Shown piece by piece: positions 1 to 5,220 of a DNA stretch of 7,508 nucleotides; position 1 is the stretch's first letter; the number at the start of each line of letters is the position of its first letter. A program made the position numbers and the translations under genes. Source of the stretch: an uncultured Clostridia bacterium. GTDB taxonomy: Bacteria; Bacillota; Clostridia; Christensenellales; Aristaeellaceae. The notes beneath the pieces are model-generated. The model was not told the DNA's origin. It saw only the letters and a list, made by a program, of their open reading frames with translations, and did not search any database. The stretch is taken from contig CAKTXP010000117.1 in the NCBI GenBank assembly GCA_934631055.1, positions 1 through 7,508 on the forward strand, in the 5' to 3' direction.

Positions 1-114
1 CGCCAGTATTATAATATGTCCGCCGTTCCGGAAAACGAGATCACCGAGGAGAACTGCCAGTATAAGCTTCAAAAAGATGACTGGTATGTGACCGGATTCT
101 GCGCGACGTGGTGA
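1..114 (+). CDS. 3' end of an unidentified protein-coding gene
   Basis: This frame is open from the first base of the window to a TGA at 112-114 and gives the last 37 residues of a protein that starts outside the window. The tail is polar and aromatic (several Tyr, two Trp, Asn and Glu rich) and ends in FCATW. I do not recognise a family. It is treated as coding because the stop is followed within 75 nt by two hairpins, the second of which is a good intrinsic terminator, as expected at the end of a transcription unit. The composition is also unlike the repeat-rich non-coding DNA elsewhere in the window. An in-frame ATG at 16 lies inside this tail but has no ribosome-binding site, so a separate micro-ORF is unlikely. 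Confidence 0.5.
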   Translation, partial: RQYYNMSAVPENEITEENCQYKLQKDDWYVTGFCATW

Positions 115-121
115 GAAAACT

Positions 122-140
122 GCTTTCCTAAGAGGGAAGC
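122..140 (+). other. Short hairpin after the upstream gene
   Basis: GCTTTCC (122-128) pairs with GGGAAGC (134-140) around the loop TAAGA, giving a 7-bp stem with one T-G wobble. It has no T-run of its own. It sits between the stop at 114 and the terminator hairpin at 155-181 and may protect the mRNA 3' end or be part of a two-hairpin terminator. Its function is inferred only from position. Confidence 0.35.
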
Positions 141-149
141 GGCGCATAG

Positions 150-187
150 AAAAAGCAGAGCTGCTGAACGAGCAGCTCCGCCTTTTT
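150..187 (+). terminator. Intrinsic terminator, probably bidirectional
   Basis: GAGCTGCT (158-165) pairs perfectly with AGCAGCTC (171-178) around a 5-nt loop. One A/C mismatch then separates two further pairs (G155-C181 and C156-G180). The stem is flanked by AAAAA at 150-154 and TTTTT at 183-187, so it can end transcription from either side. It closes the gene ending at 114 and separates it from the promoter of the next unit at 239. Confidence 0.85.
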
Positions 188-238
188 ATATAAGTCACTT
201 TCACGCGGTAAAGCGATAAACAATTTTACCCTCGTCCC

Positions 239-267
239 TTGTCAAGCGTCATAAATGATGATAAAAT
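239..267 (+). promoter_or_regulatory. Sigma-A-type promoter of the pucR-azl operon
   Basis: TTGTCA (239-244) and TAAAAT (262-267) are separated by exactly 17 nt, each with one mismatch to the housekeeping consensus. The predicted start of transcription is near 273-275, which leaves a leader of about 40 nt before the regulator gene. The surrounding stretch 245-285 is AT-rich compared with the GC-rich coding DNA. The promoter lies directly after a terminator and before the first gene of the same-strand run. Confidence 0.75.
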
Positions 268-272
268 AAAAG

Positions 273-287
273 TGAAATCATATTTCA
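273..287. promoter_or_regulatory. Operator-like dyad at the transcription start
   Basis: TGAAAT (273-278) and ATTTCA (282-287) form a perfect 6-3-6 inverted repeat centred about 14 nt downstream of the -10 box, on the predicted transcription start. This is a typical place for a repressor to bind. The adjacent gene encodes a helix-turn-helix regulator, so autoregulation is a reasonable guess. No family binding motif was matched, so the assignment rests on symmetry and position alone. Confidence 0.4.
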
Positions 288-314
288 TGGTTCTGCGTGA
301 AAGGGATGACGGAT

Positions 315-1469
315 TTGATTCATATCAAAGAGCTGTTCCGGCTTCAGAGCATTCATCATCTGCGTCTGATCGCCGGTCAGGAAGGATTGGAAAGGACGGT
401 CACGGCGGCTGTTCTTTTTGAGTATGATCCCTCGCGCATGCAGCTTCCGGATTTTTACCGCGGCGATCTGGTCGTGACGACGCTGGCGTATGCCCGCGGG
501 GACGCGCAGCTCGTCGCGCACTCGCTTCAGGCGCTGATGAATCAGGGGATCGCGGGGCTGCTGGTCAAGACCGCGTATTTCAGCGACCTGCCGCAGCCGG
601 TCGTCGCGCTCGCCAATCGGCTGGGGACGCCCGTGTTCCTCTTTGACGATACCTATATCGAAGAGGTCATCTTACAGGTCACAGACCTCATCCGCGGCAA
701 ACGCCATTTCGCCGGATTTGAGCAGGATATCGACGCGCTGATGCGCGGCGAGCTGACGGAGGAACAGACGCGCGAACGCGCCAGAAAGATCGACCCCGTT
801 GGGCAGGGCGTCTATCGGATGTATGCCGTCTGTCCGAGGGAACGCATGCCGTCGCTGGACGACAAGCTCTATGCGCTGCTGGAAAAGGACGCGGACGCCG
901 CTCATCGGTATACGTTCATGGAATGGCGGCGGATGATGCTGGTCATGAGCCGCGAGGAAACGGACGACGCGCAGGAAGGGCTTCACAGGCTGGAGGAAAC
1001 GCTGAACCGCGCGGGCGTCGATTGCGAGGCGCTTGTTTTGGGCGAAAGCGACGCGCGGGAGGACAGGACGCTGATGGGAATGTCCCTGTCCGAAGCGGTC
1101 TACGCCGTGCGCACGGCAAAGCTCTGCGGAAAGCATGCGATGGGCGCGGACGAGATGGGGTTGTACGCCTATCTGTTCCCGATGAGCGAAAATCCTTTTG
1201 TCTGCGACCGATGCCGCCGTGTGCTGGCGGAGATACGCGAATACGACGCCCAAAATCACACCAATCTGGAACAGACCGCCATCGTCTATGTCAAGGAGAA
1301 TATGGAGATTGCGGCGGCGGCGAAAGCGCTCTTTCAGCATCCGAATACGGTGCGCTACCGCCTGAGCAAGATTCAGCGCATCATGCGGATGGAGGACGAC
1401 CCGCTGTTCGCGCCGATGCTGAGTTTGACGATGAGCCTGTCCCGAATTTTGAACGAAGGACAGGCATGA
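315..1469 (+). CDS. PucR family transcriptional regulator
   Basis: Predicted cytoplasmic DNA-binding regulator of 384 residues. The N-terminal about 130 residues match the PucR N-terminal (purine catabolism regulator-like) domain, with the typical opening IKELF and the segment FYRGDLVVTTLAYARG. The middle is a degenerate linker/GGDEF-like region. The last about 65 residues form the PucR C-terminal helix-turn-helix, with the recognisable pattern MEIAAAAKALFQHPNTVRYRLSKI. The frame stays open upstream to a GTG at 297 and an ATG at 306, but neither has a ribosome-binding site. The only SD-like sequence, GAAAGG (299-304), is correctly spaced for the TTG at 315, which also puts the start where family members begin. 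It heads a run with a DUF1653 gene and azlCD, so it probably controls amino-acid export. PucR proteins respond to varied metabolites, so the effector is unknown. The family call is strong; the exact start is less certain. Confidence 0.9.
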   Translation: MIHIKELFRLQSIHHLRLIAGQEGLERTVTAAVLFEYDPSRMQLPDFYRGDLVVTTLAYARGDAQLVAHSLQALMNQGIAGLLVKTAYFSDLPQPVVALANRLGTPVFLFDDTYIEEVILQVTDLIRGKRHFAGFEQDIDALMRGELTEEQTRERARKIDPVGQGVYRMYAVCPRERMPSLDDKLYALLEKDADAAHRYTFMEWRRMMLVMSREETDDAQEGLHRLEETLNRAGVDCEALVLGESDAREDRTLMGMSLSEAVYAVRTAKLCGKHAMGADEMGLYAYLFPMSENPFVCDRCRRVLAEIREYDAQNHTNLEQTAIVYVKENMEIAAAAKALFQHPNTVRYRLSKIQRIMRMEDDPLFAPMLSLTMSLSRILNEGQA

Positions 1470-1479
1470 GGAATAGAGC

Positions 1480-1734
1480 ATGGATACCGCAGAGACGAGA
1501 ATGAAGCCGGGCGACATCGTCCGGCATTTTAAGGGAAAGCGCTACCAGATCCTGTATTTTGCCAAGGATTCTGAGACGCAGCAGGACGTGGTGGTCTATC
1601 GCGCACTGTATGGCGAAAGGGGCGTATGGGTCCGCCCGATGGAGATGTTCTTTTCGCCCGTAGACCGGCAGAAATACCCGGACGCGGCGCAGAACTATCG
1701 CTTTGAACGCACGGAGGAGACGGCGGATGACTGA
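1480..1734 (+). CDS. DUF1653 family small protein
   Basis: An 84-residue soluble protein with no signal peptide or membrane segment. Residues 9-60 match the DUF1653 pattern: a KPGDIVRHFKGKRYQIL opening, then SET, then the diagnostic VVYRALYGERGVWVRP block followed by EMF. The domain looks like a small beta-rich fold, and its biochemical role is not known. The last about 20 residues are an acidic tail outside the domain. The start at 1480 has an SD (TGAGGA, 1467-1472) overlapping the stop of the regulator gene, with a 7-nt spacer. The ATG at codon 8 is a weaker alternative. It is translated 10 nt after the regulator and overlaps azlC by 8 nt, so it is clearly within the operon. DUF1653 genes often sit beside unrelated genes, so neighbourhood says little about function. 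Confidence 0.9.
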   Translation: MDTAETRMKPGDIVRHFKGKRYQILYFAKDSETQQDVVVYRALYGERGVWVRPMEMFFSPVDRQKYPDAAQNYRFERTEETADD

Positions 1735-2416
1735 CGAAAGCGCTCAGCGAAAGCGGGCAGTAAAATGGACGCTGCCCGTATTCTGCGGCTATATCTTTTT
1801 GGGCATTGCGTTTGGCGCGACGCTGGCGCAGGCGGGGTTCGGCGTGCCGTGGGCGCTGGCGATCAGCACGTTCGTATATGCCGGAAGTCTGCAATTCGTC
1901 ATGGTTCCTTTTCTGGCGGGCGGCACATCGCTCATTGCCGTCGCGCTGACGGCGCTGATGGTGAATGCGCGCCATCTGTTCTACGGGCTTTCCTGCATCA
2001 AGCGTTTTGGAAAGATGGATAAGCGCATCCGCCCGTATATGATCTTTTCGCTGACGGATGAGACGTATTCCGTCTTTTGCGGTCTGCCGGAAAGCGAGTC
2101 GGACGGCGTGATGCTGCGCATAGCGCTGTATGACCAGCTCTACTGGATCGCCGGTTCGGTCATCGGCGCGGCGCTGGCGCAGGGGCTGCCGTTTGACCTG
2201 ACGGGCATTGACTTTTCGATGACGGCGCTGTTCGTCGTCATCTGCGTGGAGAAGGCGCTGGAAGCGAAGAACCGCGTTCCGATGATTTTGGGCGGCTGCT
2301 GTGCGCTGGCGATGCTCTTTCTGCTGGGGCAGAGCGCGTTCCTTGCGCCCGCGCTGGCGCTGACGGCGCTGCTGCTGACGGTCATCGACATCCGAAAGGG
2401 GGCGAAGGCGGCATGA
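1727..2416 (+). CDS. azlC: AzlC family branched-chain amino acid export permease
   Basis: Large subunit of the two-protein AzlCD exporter, known in Bacillus subtilis for branched-chain amino acid and 4-azaleucine export. The product is 229 residues, the usual size, with about five or six membrane segments. Visible family signatures are TLPVFCGYIFLGIAFG near the N-terminus (15-30), YAGSLQFVMVPFL (51-63), NARHLFYGLS (80-89), the DETYSVF stretch (111-117) and DFSMTALFVVICVE (162-175). The start chosen is ATG 1727, preceded by GGAGGAG (1713-1719) with a 7-nt spacer. An upstream in-frame TTG at 1703 would add an Arg-rich, non-family extension and has no SD. The start overlaps the DUF1653 stop by 8 nt and its own stop overlaps azlD by 4 nt, indicating translational coupling. 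Substrate is inferred from family only; amino acids other than Leu/Ile/Val are possible. Confidence 0.93.
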   Translation: MTDESAQRKRAVKWTLPVFCGYIFLGIAFGATLAQAGFGVPWALAISTFVYAGSLQFVMVPFLAGGTSLIAVALTALMVNARHLFYGLSCIKRFGKMDKRIRPYMIFSLTDETYSVFCGLPESESDGVMLRIALYDQLYWIAGSVIGAALAQGLPFDLTGIDFSMTALFVVICVEKALEAKNRVPMILGGCCALAMLFLLGQSAFLAPALALTALLLTVIDIRKGAKAA

Positions 2417-2727
2417 CGCACGCTGTTTTAGTCGTCATCATCTGCGCGGCGGTCACGGCTGCGCTTCGCGCGCTGCCTTTTGTCTGCTTCGGCGGGAAGA
2501 AGGGCGTTCCGCGCATTGTTGCGGCGCTGGGAGAAACGCTTCCTCCGGCAATCATGGCGGCGCTGGTCGTCTACTGCCTGAAGAGCGTTCCCTTCGGAAC
2601 GATGGCGGACGGCGCAAAGCAGCTCATCGCCGCCGCCGCGGTGGTCGCGCTGCATCTCTGGAAGAAGAATACGCTGCTCAGCATTGGCGCGGGAACGGCG
2701 CTGTACATGCTGCTGATCCGGCTTTAA
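2413..2727 (+). CDS. azlD: AzlD family branched-chain amino acid exporter small subunit
   Basis: Small membrane partner of AzlC, 104 residues, with about four hydrophobic segments and no soluble domain. The family hallmarks are RALPFVCFGGKKGVP near residues 19-33 and ALGETLPPAIMAALVVYCLK (38-57), followed by two C-terminal hydrophobic helices. The start codon overlaps the azlC stop (ATGA, 2413-2416), and a GAAAGGGGG sequence ends about 10 nt upstream, so the two subunits are probably made in coupled, near-equal amounts. AzlD is normally required together with AzlC for export at the cytoplasmic membrane. The pair is intact here, with no frameshift. Confidence 0.93.
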   Translation: MTHAVLVVIICAAVTAALRALPFVCFGGKKGVPRIVAALGETLPPAIMAALVVYCLKSVPFGTMADGAKQLIAAAAVVALHLWKKNTLLSIGAGTALYMLLIRL

Positions 2728-2742
2728 GGAAGGTAAAGACTG

Positions 2743-3747
2743 ATGAATATCATTGCCCGCGCGGCGCTGTATATCTACGACGGAAGCAATATGGCGCCGA
2801 TTTTTCCCGGAAAGGTGAGCAAGCCCTGCGACGAGGCGGCGGCGTATCTTTCCGTTGTTGCGGATAAGATCATGGCTTCCGACGGAAGCCGGACGACCTG
2901 TGTCGAGCCTGGCAGCGCGCAGGAAGAGATGCTTCGCCGCTTTGCCGTGACGCCGTTTCCGGAAGCCGCCGACGCGCTGATGCGCAGCATGGACGAATCC
3001 ATGCAGACGCTTGAGATTCCGCGCGAGGGATTTGATATGGCGATCTTCTCCTTTGAGCAGGACGGTAATCCGCATTTGTGCGTTGCCCAGCTGCCGTATC
3101 GCAGCGCGATGGTGCATCAAGTGGACGTCGCCGAGGACGGCATGACGACCACGCAGGTTCTGCCGTATGGAACGGTGATGCCCCTGCCGGGAAGCAAGGG
3201 ATGCGCCGGTTTCGTTGTCAATCTTTCTACCGGCGATATCCGGCTGAAGGATACGCAGGTTTTGACGAACGTCGGAAACCGCGCGCTGTTTGCGCAGTCG
3301 CTTTTTGCGATGGCGGAGACGCGCTCGACGAAGGAAGCCGTTCAGGTCATTACGCAGGCGATTGCAGACGCCGCGCCCGTGGAGATGGACACGCCGATGC
3401 TGACTCCGGCGGTCAAGCGCGCGATGAGCAAGTCCATCGAGGAAAAAGGCGTTATCGACGTCAAGGACGTTGCGGAAGAGGTCTTTCGTTCCGATCCGGA
3501 GCGGGAAGCCATCATCGAGCAGGTCTCTCGGCAGATACAGGAAGAGCAGCTTGAGCCGGTCATTCCGGTAGAGAGCAAGCGCGTCGTCGCCCAGCTGCAA
3601 AAGGTGAAGATCAAGACGGACAACGGCATTTCCATCACCCTGCCGCGCGAGCTGGCGGACGACGAGAACAGCTTTGCGGTCGTCGAGAACGGAGACGGGA
3701 CGATATCCATCATCATCAACAAGGTTCAGGAACTTAAGACGGAGTGA
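2743..3747 (+). CDS. YejK/NdpA-like nucleoid-associated protein
   Basis: A soluble, acidic 334-residue protein with the length of the 37-kDa nucleoid-associated family (YejK/NdpA, about 335 residues). Features that fit the Firmicute branch are the opening ARAALYIYDG, the central block FEQDGNPHLCVAQLPYRSAM, and the conserved C-terminal end: KTDNGISITLPREL followed by ENGDGTISIIINKVQEL in the last about 45 residues. The charged stretch around residues 225-275 may be helical. YejK is known to associate with the nucleoid and to interact with topoisomerases, but the function of Firmicute members is poorly defined. The SD AAGGAAGG (2726-2733) overlaps the azlD stop, and the gap is 15 nt, so it reads as the last gene of the azl operon. 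The call rests on remembered family patterns; I have no alignment. Confidence 0.7.
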   Translation: MNIIARAALYIYDGSNMAPIFPGKVSKPCDEAAAYLSVVADKIMASDGSRTTCVEPGSAQEEMLRRFAVTPFPEAADALMRSMDESMQTLEIPREGFDMAIFSFEQDGNPHLCVAQLPYRSAMVHQVDVAEDGMTTTQVLPYGTVMPLPGSKGCAGFVVNLSTGDIRLKDTQVLTNVGNRALFAQSLFAMAETRSTKEAVQVITQAIADAAPVEMDTPMLTPAVKRAMSKSIEEKGVIDVKDVAEEVFRSDPEREAIIEQVSRQIQEEQLEPVIPVESKRVVAQLQKVKIKTDNGISITLPRELADDENSFAVVENGDGTISIIINKVQELKTE

Positions 3748-3755
3748 GGAGACGA

Positions 3756-3773
3756 TTGGGGCTGCCGCCCCAA
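3756..3773 (+). repeat. G4C/GC4 hairpin module of the repeat (left head)
   Basis: TTGGGGC (3756-3762) and GCCCCAA (3767-3773) form a 7-bp stem with loop TGCC. The same head module appears at 7415-7433 with an 8-bp stem and loop TTT, and in altered form at 6794-6806. It begins 8 nt after the preceding stop codon and could act as a 3'-end stabilising structure, but it lacks a T-run. Confidence 0.6.
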
Positions 3774-3779
3774 GCCCCG

Positions 3780-3800
3780 GCAGGGAACTGAGTTCCCTGC
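3780..3800 (+). repeat. Covarying hairpin module, left copy
   Basis: GCAGGGAAC (3780-3788) and GTTCCCTGC (3792-3800) form a perfect 9-bp stem with loop TGA. Equivalent hairpins occur inverted at 3906-3926 and 6765-6785. The loop is the same in all three when read in the same orientation, while stem bases differ in paired fashion. Confidence 0.7.
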
Positions 3801-3843
3801 ACCTTCCGTATCGCTTCGCGCCTGTATCAATAAACTAGAGCAT

Positions 3844-3863
3844 ACGATGCGCATGCGCATCGT
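3844..3863. repeat. Perfect 20-nt palindrome at the centre of the composite repeat
   Basis: ACGATGCGCATGCGCATCGT is identical to its reverse complement and lies in the spacer between the two inverted arms of the element. The repeat copy at 6731-6753 has a related hairpin (CATGCATCGC, loop GAA, GCGATGCATG) in the matching position, so the module is part of the family and not chance. It could be a protein-binding site or the tip of a cruciform. Confidence 0.65.
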
Positions 3864-3905
3864 TCGATAAGAGGATTAAAACCGGCGCGAAGCGAACCGG
3901 GAAGT

Positions 3906-3926
3906 CCAGAAACCTCAGGTTTCTGG
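3906..3926 (-). repeat. Covarying hairpin module, right copy (inverted)
   Basis: CCAGAAACC (3906-3914) and GGTTTCTGG (3918-3926) form a perfect 9-bp stem with loop TCA on the plus strand, which is TGA on the minus strand. With its flanks it is an inverted, diverged copy of 3774-3822. Confidence 0.7.
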
Positions 3927-3994
3927 TGGGGTTTGGGGATTGGAATCACGCGCCCGCTGTGCGGGATTCAGCGTGACGGAAATCGGAAATCGTA

Positions 3995-4013
3995 AGAAAC
4001 GCTTTGCGTTTCT
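3995..4013. repeat. 8-bp hairpin within the composite repeat
   Basis: AGAAACGC (3995-4002) pairs with GCGTTTCT (4006-4013) around loop TTT. A smaller hairpin, CCCGC-TGT-GCGGG, lies at 3953-3965 and is enclosed by TCACGC (3946-3951) and GCGTGA (3971-3976). Both lie between the right arm and the right terminus. There is no T-run, so they are not clear terminators. Confidence 0.5.
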
Positions 4014-4072
4014 ATACGAGTTTCCCGGATCAAAGCCCCAATCGTTCCCCCTAACGATAAGGAGGAAAACGT

Positions 4073-5110
4073 ATGGATCTGAATGCTTACGGTTCTTTTA
4101 TTCTGGAAGAAACGCAGAATCTGCTTGCCATCGACAGCCCCAGCGGCATGACGAAAAAGGCGGCGGAGCATGTCATGGCGCGCTTTGAAGCGCTCGGTTA
4201 TGCGCCAACGCTGACCCGCAAGGACGGCGTGCTTGTCTGCCTCGGCGGGAAGGACAAGGAGAATGGCCTGCTGCTGGAGGCGCACATGGATACCCTCGGC
4301 GGCATGGTCGAGCAGATCAAGAGCAACGGCAGGCTGAAGATTACGCGCATCGGCGGTCTGCGCGCGGAAAACGTGGAAGCGGAAAACTGCCGCGTGGTCA
4401 CGAAGTTCGACGGCGTGGTCGAAGGCACGGCTCAGCTGATAAACGCATCCGTACACGTCAATACGAAGTACGGCGATACCCAGCGCACGTTCGACACCAT
4501 CGAGATTGTGCTGGATGAGCCGGTCGCCTCCGCGGAGGATGTGAAGAAGCTCGGCATCCGCACGGGCGATTATGTCTGCTTTGAGCCGCGCACGCGCGTG
4601 ACTAAGAGCGGCTACATCAAGAGCCGTTTCCTCGACGACAAGCTGAGCGTCGGCATCCTGCTGGGCTATGCGAAGTATCTCAAGGATGAGAACATCACGC
4701 CGGAACGCGCGGTCTATGTCCACATCACCTCGTTTGAAGAGGTCGGACACGGCGGAAGCGCAAGCGTGCCGGAGGGCGTGACGGAAGCCATTTCCGTAGA
4801 CATGGGCTGCGTCGGCGAGGGATTGACCTGCGACGAGCGCATGGTGTCCATCTGCGCGAAGGACAGCGGCGGCCCGTACAACTACGATGTCGTCCGCGGG
4901 CTGATCGCGGCGGCTGAGAAGATGGGCGCGCCGTATGCGGTGGACGTTTATCCGAGCTATGGCAGCGACGTTGAAGCGACCCTCCGCGCGGGCTATGATA
5001 TCCGCCATGGGCTAATCGGTTCCGGCGTGTACGCGTCTCATGGCTATGAGCGCAGCCATGTCGAGGGCGCGCTGGCGACGCTTAAAACGCTGGCTGGATA
5101 TATCGAGTAA
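4073..5110 (+). CDS. M42 family metallopeptidase (aminopeptidase/glutamyl aminopeptidase-like)
   Basis: A 345-residue cytoplasmic di-metal peptidase with no signal peptide, of normal family length. Visible metal and catalytic motifs are AHMDTLGG (His71, Asp73), SRFLDDKLS (Asp188/Asp189, bridging metal), FEEVGHGG (Glu222/Glu223, catalytic base and metal ligand), VDMG (Asp243), and the C-terminal HGYERSHVEG, where His329 aligns best with the last metal ligand (His323 is the alternative). The segment between 80 and 185 is the inserted PDZ-like dimerisation domain typical of M42. Such enzymes trim N-terminal residues from peptides in large oligomers; one member is reported with endoglucanase-like annotation, probably mistaken. 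The start has a consensus SD AAGGAGG (4059-4065) with a 7-nt spacer. It follows the repeat element, and no clear promoter was found in the gap, so read-through from the azl operon or a promoter inside the repeat is possible. Confidence 0.92.
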   Translation: MDLNAYGSFILEETQNLLAIDSPSGMTKKAAEHVMARFEALGYAPTLTRKDGVLVCLGGKDKENGLLLEAHMDTLGGMVEQIKSNGRLKITRIGGLRAENVEAENCRVVTKFDGVVEGTAQLINASVHVNTKYGDTQRTFDTIEIVLDEPVASAEDVKKLGIRTGDYVCFEPRTRVTKSGYIKSRFLDDKLSVGILLGYAKYLKDENITPERAVYVHITSFEEVGHGGSASVPEGVTEAISVDMGCVGEGLTCDERMVSICAKDSGGPYNYDVVRGLIAAAEKMGAPYAVDVYPSYGSDVEATLRAGYDIRHGLIGSGVYASHGYERSHVEGALATLKTLAGYIE

Positions 5111-5117
5111 AGAAGCA

Positions 5118-5150
5118 GTCTGTAAAGCTTTACAGACGTGAGCAGTTTTT
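5118..5150 (+). terminator. Palindrome and T-run after the peptidase gene (weak terminator)
   Basis: GTCTGTAAAGCTTTACAGAC (5118-5137) is a perfect 20-nt palindrome able to form an 8-bp stem with loop AGCT. TTTTT follows at 5146-5150, but 8 nt separate the stem from the T-run, which is more than a standard intrinsic terminator has. It begins 8 nt after the peptidase stop, so it may mark the transcript end. The perfect symmetry also allows a protein-binding role. Confidence 0.45.
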
Positions 5151-5168
5151 ATGCAATTCCCTATGGGT

Positions 5169-5210
5169 AAAAAGACGGGAGCCGGCGCATTCAGCGTCGG
5201 CTCCTGTCTT
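5169..5210 (-). terminator. Strong intrinsic terminator of the MATE gene
   Basis: Positions 5172-5188 pair with 5194-5210 in a 17-bp GC-rich stem with two G-T wobbles and loop ATTCA. Read on the minus strand it is followed by TTTTT (complement of 5169-5173), and it lies 11 nt past the end of the MATE gene. On the plus strand the following T-content is weaker, but the hairpin may also stop read-through from the convergent peptidase gene. Confidence 0.88.
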
Positions 5211-5220
5211 ATCCATTTTC

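Larger units (their letters stand above)
3752..4045. repeat. Composite REP/BIME-like palindromic element with 12-bp inverted ends
   Basis: This fills nearly all of the 325-nt gap between the nucleoid-protein gene and the peptidase gene. Its ends are ACGATTGGGGCT (3752-3763) and AGCCCCAATCGT (4034-4045), exact reverse complements. Inside are a left arm (to 3822), an AT-richer centre with a perfect 20-nt palindrome, a right arm (3884-3943) that is a diverged inverted copy of the left, and further hairpins at 3953-3965 and 3995-4013. The innermost arm ends, CGCTTCGCGCC (3812-3822) and GGCGCGAAGCG (3884-3894), are perfect complements. No open frame with a start and SD lies in it, and no target-site duplication was found. 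Related copies lie at 6731-6816 and 7411-7508, so it belongs to a dispersed repeat family. Confidence 0.75.

Noticed and set aside
672..1517. 281-residue minus-strand frame opposite the regulator gene
   Set aside because: Arg/His/Gln-rich shadow of a clear PucR-family gene, without a ribosome-binding site or recognisable domain.
2428..3600. 390-residue minus-strand open frame opposite azlD and the nucleoid-protein gene
   Set aside because: The product is rich in Arg, His and Asp with no family pattern, and it lies antisense to two well-supported genes. Long antisense frames are common in GC-rich coding DNA.
3752..4045. Classical insertion sequence or MITE with target-site duplication
   Set aside because: No direct repeat flanks the 12-bp inverted ends (left flank ends GAGGAG, right flank begins TCCCCC), and no transposase or remnant is present. 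REP/BIME-type repeat fits better.
3748..4045. CRISPR array
   Set aside because: The repeats are inverted, unequal in spacing and diverged, with no regular direct repeats and spacers and no cas genes.
3940..4188. 82-residue plus-strand frame spanning the end of the repeat and the peptidase start
   Set aside because: It overlaps the well-supported M42 start in another frame, is composed of repeat hairpin sequence, and has no SD.
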